12,528 nt of DNA from Candidatus Aenigmatarchaeota archaeon (lineage in GTDB: Archaea; Aenigmatarchaeota; Aenigmatarchaeia; PWEA01; JAGHBM01): NCBI GenBank assembly GCA_023133195.1, contig JAGLWW010000011.1, positions 1 through 12,528 of the forward strand, read 5' to 3'. Below the pieces are notes generated by a model. The model ran no database searches and had not been told where the DNA came from. It worked only from the letters and a program-made list of their open reading frames with translations. Each line of letters starts with the position of its first letter. Position 1 is the first letter of the stretch. Of the stretch, positions 1 through 7,414 are shown piece by piece. A program made the translations under genes and the position numbers.

Positions 1-734
1 TGCCGTTTTTTGAGAAATACCTTAATTTTGTCTACAATCAAGCTGATTTGTTGTTATCTCCATCACAGTTTGCAGCTGATAGAGTAAAAGAAATAGGTGT
101 AAAGAAAAAAATATTAGTCCAAAGTAATGGTATAGATTTGACGAAATTCAGGCGAGTGGAAAAGAGACGTAAAGAATTTAGAGAAGAATATTCTATAGGA
201 AAGAATGAAGTCCTTGTCGGTTGTGTCGGATTACTTTCCAAAAGAAAGGGATTGGATTTTTTCGTAGAAATTGCAAAAAGATTACCAAAGTTAAAATTTA
301 TTTGGATAGGAAAGAACATATACGGTCGTTTTCTCAAAGATTATTCGTACATAGAAAAAATAAAAAAACATCACCCCTCAAATCTTATATTAACAGGATA
401 TGTGGATGATATTATAGCAGCTTATTCTGCCATGGACTTTTTTTTATTTCCAACTAGAATAGAAACAGAAGGTCTTGTAGTCTTAGAAGCGGCTTGTTCA
501 GATATACCAATAATAACAAGCAGGGTAAGAGGTTTGGATTGGTTTGAAGAAGGAAAACATTGTCTAAAAGCCTCCGGCTTGGATGAATACATAAAAAAAT
601 TAAGATATCTCAAATCAAATCCATCTAAAGCTAAAAAATTAGTCAAAGAATCAAAAAAAATAGTAAATAAAAAAAATATACTCTTTACTACAGATCAGAT
701 TATAAATTATTATAAAAAATTAATTCATCCGTGA
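1..734 (+). CDS. Glycosyltransferase, GT4-like C-terminal part (5' end outside window)
   Basis: A sugar-nucleotide-dependent glycosyltransferase of the GT-B fold, probably acting on a cell-surface glycan or glycolipid at the cytoplasmic face. The reading frame is open from base 3 through the window edge, so the gene starts upstream and the TTG at 48 is not a credible start. The visible part begins in the linker before the second Rossmann domain (PFFEKY, then the SPSQFAADRV segment and the SNGID turn). It continues with the KRKGLDFF strand-helix typical of the GT4 donor-binding domain, and with an E-x7-E donor motif (E at RIE and at LEA, bases about 460-490). The N-terminal acceptor domain is not visible. 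Its TGA stop is 4 nt from the next ATG, so it belongs to an operon with the next two genes. The family is clear; sugar and acceptor cannot be told. Confidence 0.85.
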   Translation, partial: PFFEKYLNFVYNQADLLLSPSQFAADRVKEIGVKKKILVQSNGIDLTKFRRVEKRRKEFREEYSIGKNEVLVGCVGLLSKRKGLDFFVEIAKRLPKLKFIWIGKNIYGRFLKDYSYIEKIKKHHPSNLILTGYVDDIIAAYSAMDFFLFPTRIETEGLVVLEAACSDIPIITSRVRGLDWFEEGKHCLKASGLDEYIKKLRYLKSNPSKAKKLVKESKKIVNKKNILFTTDQIINYYKKLIHP

Positions 735-738
735 AATT

Positions 739-2898
739 ATGAGAGGGATAATTCTAAAAAAAATAAGAGTCAAGAAGGATAACTTAAAATATTTCTTCAC
801 AGGAGGCATGGTCTATAACGAAAAATTCAGCTTTGACACTGGTTCTAAGATACATTATCCGTTTACAACCTATTATGTGAGCAGAATAACGGACAAAAAA
901 GAAAACGGCATAAAATACAAATCATTGATTTACTGCAAACTACCTCTAATATGCCTGCAATTTGAAGATTACTGCAAATGTATAGAGTTTGACCTCCCTG
1001 CAAAATGCGGAGACAATGACATAATACCATTCATCGGACTGAACGAGACTCAAAATTATTATGAAATAATATTCAAGTATTTTCCTGAAATGGTTGTGAA
1101 AGAAAAAAAGAATGCCTGGCTTGGTTTTGCAAAAAAGAGAAGAGCAAACCTTCCTACAGGTAAGATAAAGTTTAAAGTAATGGAATACAAGAAAAAATCT
1201 TGGTTGGATGCAGTAAGAGATTTTTTCAAAAAACAAAATATTAAAAGACAAATCATAAAGACAAAAGAATTGATGTTAGAAGTGAAAGAAGCCCTTTTCA
1301 GGTCGTACGACCACGAAACTGGAACCTTTCTCCAGATGCCGTGGACAAATTTCACCGGATTCTGCTTGGATGGTTGTAGCTATTCCCTCATGGGATTTGA
1401 AGCCAAAAGACTTAATTATTTTCAGGAACTTTATGAAAAAACCGGGGACCCAGATTACAAAAATTGGGTAGAAAAATTGGAAAAATTATTTTTAAATTCA
1501 AATCTTTACACAAAAACAAAAAACGGTTTTGTATGGTACAATATGACATATTATAACGGAAGGAAACTTAAAGGCCTGTTTTATCTGGATGTAGGCTACG
1601 CTGGTTATCCACCCGGTCAGGCCACAATTTCTCTTAATTTAGGAGAATATTTACAGAGAAAGAAAAACAAGAGACTTGAGGCGTTGTTGAAGAAGAATCT
1701 TGATTATATAATAAAAACACAAAACAAAGATGGTTCATGGCCTGCGGCAATTTCATATAAGTTCAAAAAAAAGAACTGGGAGAAATCGGAGGGTTCTACA
1801 GCGGAATGCGTGAGGGCACTGTTGAAAGGTTATCATATTTTCAAAGATAAAAAATTTATAGAAGTCGCAAAAAAAGCCCTGAGATATCTGGAGAAAGAAA
1901 ACATCATCTGCAAAAATGTTCTGAGAGATACGGGTATAGACGAACCCGAATCATTTTCCGCGATAATAACAGTGAATGCTTTTTTGGATGCGTATGAAGT
2001 GTTTGGCGATAAAAAATATCTCCACTATGCCAAAAATTATGCCTACTATATGCTCACGTGGTTCTATTGGTATGGTAACTTAAAGGGTTACTTCCACCCC
2101 ATATCAGAGTCTATAACTCCGAGAATCTCGCCTTTTGAATCTATGATGGTAGTCAGTACTTACAAGAGACTGTATAAAAAAACAAAAGATAAAGTCTGGA
2201 ACGAAGTCTCTGATTATTTGTTCAATCGTGTTTTGGAAGTCAAAGACAGGAATAATGCGCTGTCTGAAGGCATTTTTCCAAAATTGAATGGAAATCTTTA
2301 TTATTTGCCAATGGAACAAACCTTTGCCACGGCTGAACTGCTGCACACATGTCTGCTTTACACTTCTTACAAATACAAAAGACCAAGAAAAGAGAAAATT
2401 AAAATAGAAGAGAAAGAAGATTGCTACATACTGGAGGATTCCATAAGAATTAAAAAGAATATTTTCAATCTCAGTGTAGGAAATAGAAAAATAGATTTCT
2501 TGATTTCACAGCCATATAATATAAGATCATGGTTCCGGACAAAGATTTCAGTTCTTTTGAGAAAATCCTTGATATTAAGTTCGATTCGCTACGCAAAATA
2601 TCCGTTTACAGGTATAGGACCGCCAAAAATAAAAAAGATATGTACAAATTCCTTTGAGAAATATATAACCAACTATTATTTGAAGAAAGGAGAGGACGAA
2701 ATAACTGCCACAGCGGATCTCCCATATCACAAGATTGAAGCAAGAATATTTAAATCAGGAAAAATCAAAATGGAATTAGCAATATACATAAAAGAGCATG
2801 ATTTGGTTTGTAACAAAGTAATTATAAACGACGTGGACTATACATTAGATACAAACTGGACAAATGGGGGTTTGTTTAAAAAGGTTATTGACTTGTGA
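739..2898 (+). CDS. Predicted alpha/alpha-toroid glycan-active enzyme between two glycosyltransferases
   Basis: A 719-residue protein not matched to a named family. Residues about 1-165 look beta-rich. Residues about 175-545 are a run of paired helices with toroid signatures: KTGDPDYKNWVEKLEKL near 235-250, a GYAGYPPGQ loop at 286-294, TQNKDGSWPAA at 327-337, and FGDKKYLHYAKNYA near 422-435. Residues about 555-719 look beta-rich again. This layout suits six-hairpin glycosidases, polysaccharide lyases and the glucuronyl C5-epimerase C-terminal family; the GYxGxxxGQ loop recalls the last. There is no signal peptide or membrane segment, so it should act in the cytoplasm, perhaps on a lipid-linked glycan. 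The ATG lies 4 nt after the previous stop, and the next gene starts 4 nt after this stop. A purine-rich AGGAGG at 801-806 lies just before in-frame Met24, but the spacing is too short for initiation. Toroid fold is probable; activity is unknown. Confidence 0.72.
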   Translation: MRGIILKKIRVKKDNLKYFFTGGMVYNEKFSFDTGSKIHYPFTTYYVSRITDKKENGIKYKSLIYCKLPLICLQFEDYCKCIEFDLPAKCGDNDIIPFIGLNETQNYYEIIFKYFPEMVVKEKKNAWLGFAKKRRANLPTGKIKFKVMEYKKKSWLDAVRDFFKKQNIKRQIIKTKELMLEVKEALFRSYDHETGTFLQMPWTNFTGFCLDGCSYSLMGFEAKRLNYFQELYEKTGDPDYKNWVEKLEKLFLNSNLYTKTKNGFVWYNMTYYNGRKLKGLFYLDVGYAGYPPGQATISLNLGEYLQRKKNKRLEALLKKNLDYIIKTQNKDGSWPAAISYKFKKKNWEKSEGSTAECVRALLKGYHIFKDKKFIEVAKKALRYLEKENIICKNVLRDTGIDEPESFSAIITVNAFLDAYEVFGDKKYLHYAKNYAYYMLTWFYWYGNLKGYFHPISESITPRISPFESMMVVSTYKRLYKKTKDKVWNEVSDYLFNRVLEVKDRNNALSEGIFPKLNGNLYYLPMEQTFATAELLHTCLLYTSYKYKRPRKEKIKIEEKEDCYILEDSIRIKKNIFNLSVGNRKIDFLISQPYNIRSWFRTKISVLLRKSLILSSIRYAKYPFTGIGPPKIKKICTNSFEKYITNYYLKKGEDEITATADLPYHKIEARIFKSGKIKMELAIYIKEHDLVCNKVIINDVDYTLDTNWTNGGLFKKVIDL

Positions 2899-2902
2899 TA
2901 TT

Positions 2903-3580
2903 ATGAAGAAAAAAATATCAGTTGTTGTCTGTACAAAGAACGAGGAAAAATATATCGGTTCCTGTCTGAAGTGTCTTGCAAATCAGGAAGTTCCATGCGA
3001 AATATTGCTAGTGGATGCGCATTCTAAAGATAATACGATAAAGATAGCCAAGAGATATGCTGACAAGATTGTTTATGACCACGGAAAAGGTATATCAGAT
3101 GCAAGAAATGTTGGCTGGAGAGCGGCTTCCTGTAATATAGTTGCATACTGTGATTCAGATTCCCTGCCACCCAAAAACTGGACCAAGAAAATACTGGAGC
3201 ACATAGAGGGGCAGTATTGTGTTTCCGGTCCCATATTTCCTTATGACGGAAAATTCTTGAACAGAATTAGCATGAATCTATGGGCTAACCTTTTTCCAAG
3301 ATTTATGAGTAAAATAGGATATCAGAGTGTCTGGGGAGCAAACATGGCTTTTAAAAAAGAAGTGCTCAGAAAGTATCCTTTTAGATTCAAATTTTTGGAA
3401 GACTATGATATGGGTATTAGATTAAGAAAGACCTTTAGGGTAAAATTTCATAGAGATATGATGCTTCCGGTTTCTTCAAGAAGATTTGACAAAGGTTTTA
3501 ACAGGATTTGTATAAAGTACTATATAAGAGAATGGTTCAAAAGGAAATTAAAAAAACAGTCAACAACAGGGTATTTTTAA
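2903..3580 (+). CDS. Family 2 glycosyltransferase
   Basis: A 225-residue GT-A glycosyltransferase that would move a sugar from a nucleotide donor to a surface-glycan acceptor. The N terminus has the GT2 beta strand (ISVVVCTKNEEKYI, 5-18), followed by EILLVDAHSKDNT (33-45) and the GKGISDARNVGW helix (61-72). The metal-binding DxD motif is D84-S85-D86. The acceptor-side motifs are WGANMAF (144-150) and FLEDYDMGIRL (164-174), with the E-D pair as probable catalytic base region. The protein ends soon after a basic amphipathic tail and lacks obvious transmembrane helices. I chose the ATG at 2903 over an in-frame upstream codon at 2864 because it gives the usual GT2 N terminus and lies 4 nt after the preceding TGA. 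It is the last gene of the three-gene glycan cluster, and its stop overlaps the next promoter. Confidence 0.88.
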   Translation: MKKKISVVVCTKNEEKYIGSCLKCLANQEVPCEILLVDAHSKDNTIKIAKRYADKIVYDHGKGISDARNVGWRAASCNIVAYCDSDSLPPKNWTKKILEHIEGQYCVSGPIFPYDGKFLNRISMNLWANLFPRFMSKIGYQSVWGANMAFKKEVLRKYPFRFKFLEDYDMGIRLRKTFRVKFHRDMMLPVSSRRFDKGFNRICIKYYIREWFKRKLKKQSTTGYF

Positions 3581-3583
3581 ATA
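3574..3583 (+). promoter_or_regulatory. TATA-like box for glycyl-tRNA synthetase
   Basis: The T-run followed by AAATA is centred about 26 nt before the ATG at 3606, which is the usual archaeal TATA-to-start-site distance. It therefore predicts a leaderless message. It overlaps the TAA stop of the preceding glycosyltransferase. No Shine-Dalgarno sequence is visible before the start. Inferred from sequence only. Confidence 0.5.
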
Positions 3584-3605
3584 ATTATACGTTAAACTAT
3601 AGTTG

Positions 3606-5078
3606 ATGAATATGTCTTTGGATAAGATAAACAGCATAATAAAGAGAAGGGGATTCATCTGGAAAAGCTGTGAGCAGTATGGTGGACTGTCTGGATTTTA
3701 TGATTATGGTCACCTCGGGACCCTTATGAAGAGAAAATTTGAGGATATATGGAGAAATTTTTTCTTGGGTTTAAATCCAAATTTTTTTGAAATATCTCCG
3801 TCCCTGATAATGAAAGAAGAAGTCTTCAAGGCATCAGGTCACTTAGATCACTTTACAGATCCCATAGTGAAGTGTTCAAAGTGTGATTTTGTTGAAAGGG
3901 CCGACCAGATTCTGGAAAAACAACTAAAAGAAAAATTTGAGGGTATGAGCAAGGAGGAGATGACCGAACTAATAAAGAAACACGAAATTAAATGTCCTAA
4001 GTGTGGCGGAGCTCTAACAGATGTGTCTGAACTTGAGCTTATGTTCCCGGTTGATGTAGGAGCATATGATAAAATAAGGGCTTATCTCAGGCCTGAAACG
4101 GCACAAGGGTCATACCTGAACTTTTCCCAGGAATTTAATGCTTTGAGGAAGAAACTACCTCTTGGTTTGGCCGTAATAGGAAAAGCTTTCAGAAATGAGA
4201 TATCACCAAGACAGGGTGTATATCGTACAAGGGAGTTTACGCAGGCAGAACTTCAGATATTTTTTGATCCTGAAAAAGTAGAAGAACATTCTAACTGGGA
4301 TGATATTAAAGACTATAAACTAAGATTACTTCCTGCTTCTTCCAGAGACAAATTAACCGAACTCAGTTGCGAAGAAACCATAGAAAAGTTTGATTTGCCA
4401 AAGTTTTACGTTTATTACATGGCACAGATACAGAGATTCTATTTAGAAGTTCTAAATTATCCAAGAGAAAAAATAAGGTTCTTTGAACTAAACCAAGAGG
4501 AGCGTGCTTTCTACAACAAACTACACTGGGATTTTGAGGTCAGGCTGGAAGCTTTGGAAGGATTCGGGGAGCTTTGCGGAATACATTACAGGACTGACTA
4601 TGATTTAAAAGCACATGAAAAGCTTAGCGGAGAAAAACAGGAAGTGTTCTTTGAAGAAAAGAAGTTCATTCCCCATGTTGTAGAGTTGGCTTTCGGAATT
4701 GACAGAAACGTTTACGCTCTGTTGGAACTTTTCTATACTGAGAGGGAAGATAAATCCATTTTGGCCTTACCTCTAAAAGTAGCACCGTTTGACTGTGCTG
4801 TGCTACCCTTGGTCAAGAAGGAGGGCCTGCCGGAGAAGGCCAATGAAATATATCAGGAGCTTAGGAAACAATTTACATGTTTTTATGACAACACTGGTTC
4901 AATAGGTAGGCGTTACGCAAGACAGGATGAAATAGGAACGCCTCTATGTATAACCATAGACTTTGACACACTCAAGGATAACACAGTTACAGTGAGAAAT
5001 CGCGACTCAACCGAACAGGTCCGGGTAAAAATAAATGAACTCAAAGTCAAAATAGAAGAATTTCTAAATGAAGCTTAG
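3606..5078 (+). CDS. glyS: Glycyl-tRNA synthetase, archaeal/eukaryotic dimeric type
   Basis: Charges tRNA-Gly with glycine using ATP in the cytoplasm; a class II synthetase of the homodimeric type. Visible features in this 490-residue protein are the N-terminal KRRGFIWKSCEQYGG segment (14-27), a CxxC pair at C90/C93 and another at C130/C133 that probably form a zinc knuckle, RPETAQG (162-168), and motif 2 with FRNE (195-198) and RTREF (207-211). Motif 3 is AFGIDRN (362-368), and an HGTP-type anticodon-binding domain occupies about 385-490 (LPLKVAPF, then GSIGRRYARQDEIGTP). The ORF can also begin at TTG 3603 or ATG 3612. ATG 3606 is preferred because the TATA-like box is 26 nt upstream. It is apparently transcribed alone, separate from the glycan genes before it. 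Length and motifs are complete. Confidence 0.97.
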   Translation: MNMSLDKINSIIKRRGFIWKSCEQYGGLSGFYDYGHLGTLMKRKFEDIWRNFFLGLNPNFFEISPSLIMKEEVFKASGHLDHFTDPIVKCSKCDFVERADQILEKQLKEKFEGMSKEEMTELIKKHEIKCPKCGGALTDVSELELMFPVDVGAYDKIRAYLRPETAQGSYLNFSQEFNALRKKLPLGLAVIGKAFRNEISPRQGVYRTREFTQAELQIFFDPEKVEEHSNWDDIKDYKLRLLPASSRDKLTELSCEETIEKFDLPKFYVYYMAQIQRFYLEVLNYPREKIRFFELNQEERAFYNKLHWDFEVRLEALEGFGELCGIHYRTDYDLKAHEKLSGEKQEVFFEEKKFIPHVVELAFGIDRNVYALLELFYTEREDKSILALPLKVAPFDCAVLPLVKKEGLPEKANEIYQELRKQFTCFYDNTGSIGRRYARQDEIGTPLCITIDFDTLKDNTVTVRNRDSTEQVRVKINELKVKIEEFLNEA

Positions 5079-5079
5079 A

Positions 5080-5087
5080 ATTTAAAG
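5080..5087 (+). promoter_or_regulatory. TATA-like box for the 207-residue gene
   Basis: ATTTAAAG just after the glycyl-tRNA synthetase stop is centred about 30 nt before the ATG at 5114. No Shine-Dalgarno sequence lies between them. This fits separate, near-leaderless transcription, but the region is AT-rich and the match could be chance. Confidence 0.35.
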
Positions 5088-5113
5088 TTTTCTAACCAAT
5101 TATTATTAGTATT

Positions 5114-5737
5114 ATGTCATACGATGTTTTGGAAGAGGTTGGCCTTACTAAGGTAATTAATGTGATAGAGTCTGACGGTTTTGCTGTTCAGATAAATGGT
5201 ACAAAACCTCAATTTCTTTTACCTGAAATGACACATTATTACGCTCGAATATACAAAAAAGAGAAGGTCGGTTATAAAGAACTAAAATTAATAAAATTCG
5301 ATAATCTTAATGGATTGTACAAAAATTTTGATGAAACTAAAATAAGGGAAATACCATCTCAAATAAAGAAAAAGATTTCTAAAGAGTTGAGAGAGAAGAT
5401 CGTTGTCTTACCAGACATTGATCAATATTTTAAAGAAAATGAAACATCAGAAAATAAGAAATTAAGAAAAGCTATGAATGACATATACAAGACGATGTCA
5501 GAAGATATGTCTTGGGTTGAGAAAAACAAAAGACTTTTATATAAACTTTCAGATGCATTAGGACTACCAAGATTTAAGCCACCTAATTTGCCTGATTATA
5601 CAGAATTTGATAGACCGTTAGAACCAGATGAGGTTAGAGATGATTTACAGTCAAGAATGATAGGAAAAGAAATACTAGGGCAGGAAGGAATGGAATTTTG
5701 GAATAGAACTTTTAAAACCGAACTTACGGATTCTTAG
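5114..5737 (+). CDS. Protein of unknown function, 207 residues
   Basis: I do not recognise this protein. It is soluble and highly charged, with no signal peptide, membrane segment, cysteine cluster or nucleotide-binding motif. The first about 80 residues look like a small beta-containing domain (GLTKVINVIESDGFAVQING, then HYYARIYKKE and ELKLIKFDN). Residues about 80-155 are strongly helical and Lys/Glu-rich. The last 50 residues are proline-rich and acidic (RFKPPNLPDY at about 154-163, then LEPDEVRDD) and then helical. The ATG is about 30 nt after a TATA-like element, in a 35-nt gap behind glycyl-tRNA synthetase, so it is probably its own transcript. Its last 14 nt overlap the end of the CBS-domain gene on the other strand. 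Base composition resembles its neighbours. A long uninterrupted frame with good spacing supports a real gene. Confidence 0.75.
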   Translation: MSYDVLEEVGLTKVINVIESDGFAVQINGTKPQFLLPEMTHYYARIYKKEKVGYKELKLIKFDNLNGLYKNFDETKIREIPSQIKKKISKELREKIVVLPDIDQYFKENETSENKKLRKAMNDIYKTMSEDMSWVEKNKRLLYKLSDALGLPRFKPPNLPDYTEFDRPLEPDEVRDDLQSRMIGKEILGQEGMEFWNRTFKTELTDS

Positions 5738-6842
5738 GTCTTTTTAAATCTCTTTGTTTTTCATGTTCTTCTATTATCTGTCTCTCCAGCCGACCAAGTG
5801 CCTCATCTATAGTTGCTATCGGGTTCCACCCGGAAGATTTGCTTACATACAGGCCAACAGGAGTGAAAATTCTTGTCCTTATAGAATATAACCTTCGTTC
5901 TCCTTTTTTCTGACTGGATTTTATATGAACAAAAATATATTCTATATCTTCGTATATTCTCCCGATTTTTTTCACGGAGTCTTCTATAGCATCATCTATC
6001 TTATCCATGTCAAACGAATCTTCAATTTCTCCCAGACCTGTTATCTGCACGTAAACTCCCTCCTTTTTCACGGAGGATGCTATCATTTCTAGGATATCCT
6101 TTGAAGTAATGATTCCCACAGGTTTCTTCTCTTTGGTTATTAAAATATATGAACTGTCATGCTTTCTCAAGAGTTTTATTGCTTTATTACAAGAGATTCC
6201 ACCATCTATAGACAAAGGATTTGAATTCATTATAGTAGTCACAGGGAATTTGTATTCAGGAATAGAGTCACCTACATTATCTTCTCTTCCAACACTTTCT
6301 TTCGGGTTAACAGTCTTCAGGAAATCTTCTATGTCTATTATTCCAATCAGTTTACCCTCCTCATCCACCACGGGCAGCCTGCTTATATTGTTTTCCTTGA
6401 TAATTGTCCGGGCTTTGCCTATACTCTCATTTTTTTCTATGACTTCCGGGACACTTGCGATATCTTCAGTGGTTTTGTCTATTTCTTTCAGGCAATCGGA
6501 ATTCATTATGAAATCCTTTTCATATAAAAGACCGGTCAATTCATCTTTGAAGAAAATAGGAATTGCTTTTATATTGTTTTCCAAAAATATTTTGGCAGCC
6601 TTTATAAAATCCACATCACCTTCTATTTTTGGAATATTCTTTCTTACTAATGTCTTAGCTTTGGTTTCAATCGGGTAATCTCTATCTATTATATCATTTG
6701 CCGATATTATGCCGATGAAATTATTTTCATCACAAACCACAACAACCTCTTCGCCTTTCATCATCTTACTGACTATCTTGGATATATTTGTTTCAGGAGT
6801 CACTCTTACAAAATTCTCTCTGATAAGATTAGTTAAATTCAT
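5724..6842 (-). CDS. Four CBS domains fused to an HPF/RaiA-like domain
   Basis: A 372-residue predicted adenine-nucleotide sensor joined to a ribosome-hibernation-like domain. Four CBS units form two Bateman modules at about residues 6-60, 62-125, 128-180 and 200-258. Each has the usual end signature: FIGIISANDII (42-52), LTGLLYEKDF (102-111), LIGIIDIEDFL (165-175) and PVGIITSKDIL (241-251). Residues about 260-365 (VYVQITGLGE, DAIEDSVKKIGRIY, YIFVHIKSS, YSIRTRIFT, then a long C-terminal helix ALGRLERQIIEEHEKQ) follow the beta-alpha-beta-beta-beta-alpha pattern of HPF/RaiA/YfiA proteins. The inferred role is binding to the small ribosomal subunit under nucleotide control in low-energy cells. 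The ATG lies 8 nt after the EndA stop, and AGGTGAT about 5 nt upstream is a good ribosome-binding site that overlaps that TAG. It is last in the operon. CBS assignment is secure; the HPF-like domain is probable. Confidence 0.85.
   Translation of the reverse strand: MNLTNLIRENFVRVTPETNISKIVSKMMKGEEVVVVCDENNFIGIISANDIIDRDYPIETKAKTLVRKNIPKIEGDVDFIKAAKIFLENNIKAIPIFFKDELTGLLYEKDFIMNSDCLKEIDKTTEDIASVPEVIEKNESIGKARTIIKENNISRLPVVDEEGKLIGIIDIEDFLKTVNPKESVGREDNVGDSIPEYKFPVTTIMNSNPLSIDGGISCNKAIKLLRKHDSSYILITKEKKPVGIITSKDILEMIASSVKKEGVYVQITGLGEIEDSFDMDKIDDAIEDSVKKIGRIYEDIEYIFVHIKSSQKKGERRLYSIRTRIFTPVGLYVSKSSGWNPIATIDEALGRLERQIIEEHEKQRDLKRPKNP
5738..5762 (+). terminator. U-rich tracts, possible transcription end of the 207-residue gene
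   Basis: Directly after the TAG stop at 5735-5737 there are three T-rich runs (CTTTTT, CTCTTT, GTTTTTC) with no hairpin before them. Archaeal transcription commonly ends at such oligo-U tracts. They lie inside the C-terminal codons of the convergent CBS gene, where they read as Lys/Arg codons, so the T richness may be coincidental. Confidence 0.3.
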
Positions 6843-6850
6843 TGAATCAC

Positions 6851-7414
6851 CTAAGGTGTTATCCGTATAATTTCATAGTATGTACAATCTCCTTCCTCAT
6901 CTACTACCGCCCAAATCAAATGGGTTCTTATGTTTTGGGCAAGTCTCACTGCTCTGGAGAGTTCTGCATAGGAACATTGAAATTTTTCAGGAATGGCATG
7001 TACTATCCATTTCGTGTGTTCCTTAGCAGATTTCGGTCCTCTCTTAAGCTTAACACCGCGATCATACACCCTAAAATGAGTACCAAACTTAAATCCTGTT
7101 CTGACCAAAAATCCTCTTTCTCTCAGGTCCTTATATACGGTATATTTCTGTGGAAACTCTTTATCAATCTCACACGCTCTTTCAAAAAACTTTTTTTTGT
7201 TTAATTTTTTCTTACCTTCCTTCACTTCCAATTTTTTTCTTTCTATGAGATGAAGCGCTTCACAAGGGCTCAGAACAAGATGATCATCTATAATTTTTCC
7301 ATAACATCCTATTTCATATACTTCTTCAGCGTTTTTCCATACAACTATTTCATTGCCTATAATCCCTGCTTTAAAAAGTTTTCCATCTTTTTTCATATTT
7401 TCCTTCTTTGTCAT
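6851..7414 (-). CDS. endA: tRNA-splicing endonuclease EndA
   Basis: Cuts bulge-helix-bulge junctions in intron-bearing precursor RNAs to give 2',3'-cyclic phosphate ends. The 187-residue single-unit form has an N-terminal domain (about 1-85) and the nuclease core: YTVYKDLRERGFLVRTG (91-107), FGTHFRVYDRG (110-120) and WAVVDEEGD (168-176). Expected catalytic residues Tyr117 (in FRVY) and His133 (in KEHT) are present. The third, Lys156 of the Methanocaldococcus jannaschii enzyme, aligns by eye with Thr164 (NIRTH), so the lysine appears lost. The start is ATG 7414, which shares ATGA with the archaemetzincin stop and has GGAGG at 7425-7429; the longer in-frame version from 7450 would overlap 40 nt. 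Two tRNA genes with four introns lie just upstream on the same strand. Subunit arrangement cannot be read here; a partner subunit may be encoded elsewhere. Confidence 0.93.
   Translation of the reverse strand: MTKKENMKKDGKLFKAGIIGNEIVVWKNAEEVYEIGCYGKIIDDHLVLSPCEALHLIERKKLEVKEGKKKLNKKKFFERACEIDKEFPQKYTVYKDLRERGFLVRTGFKFGTHFRVYDRGVKLKRGPKSAKEHTKWIVHAIPEKFQCSYAELSRAVRLAQNIRTHLIWAVVDEEGDCTYYEIIRITP

Noticed and set aside
48..734. TTG at 48 as the start of the first glycosyltransferase.
   Set aside because: The frame is open to the window edge, and upstream codons (PFFEKYLNFVYNQADL) read as the normal continuation of a GT4 protein, so the gene starts outside the window.
801..810. AGGAGG before in-frame Met24 of the toroid gene as its real ribosome-binding site and start.
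   Set aside because: Only one base separates the motif from the ATG, too close for use. The ATG at 739 has the same TGA-N4-ATG junction as its operon neighbour.
6109..6678. A 189-codon plus-strand frame opposite the CBS gene.
   Set aside because: It is the antisense shadow of repeated CBS domains; Ser/Ile/Phe-rich content and no ribosome-binding site or promoter.
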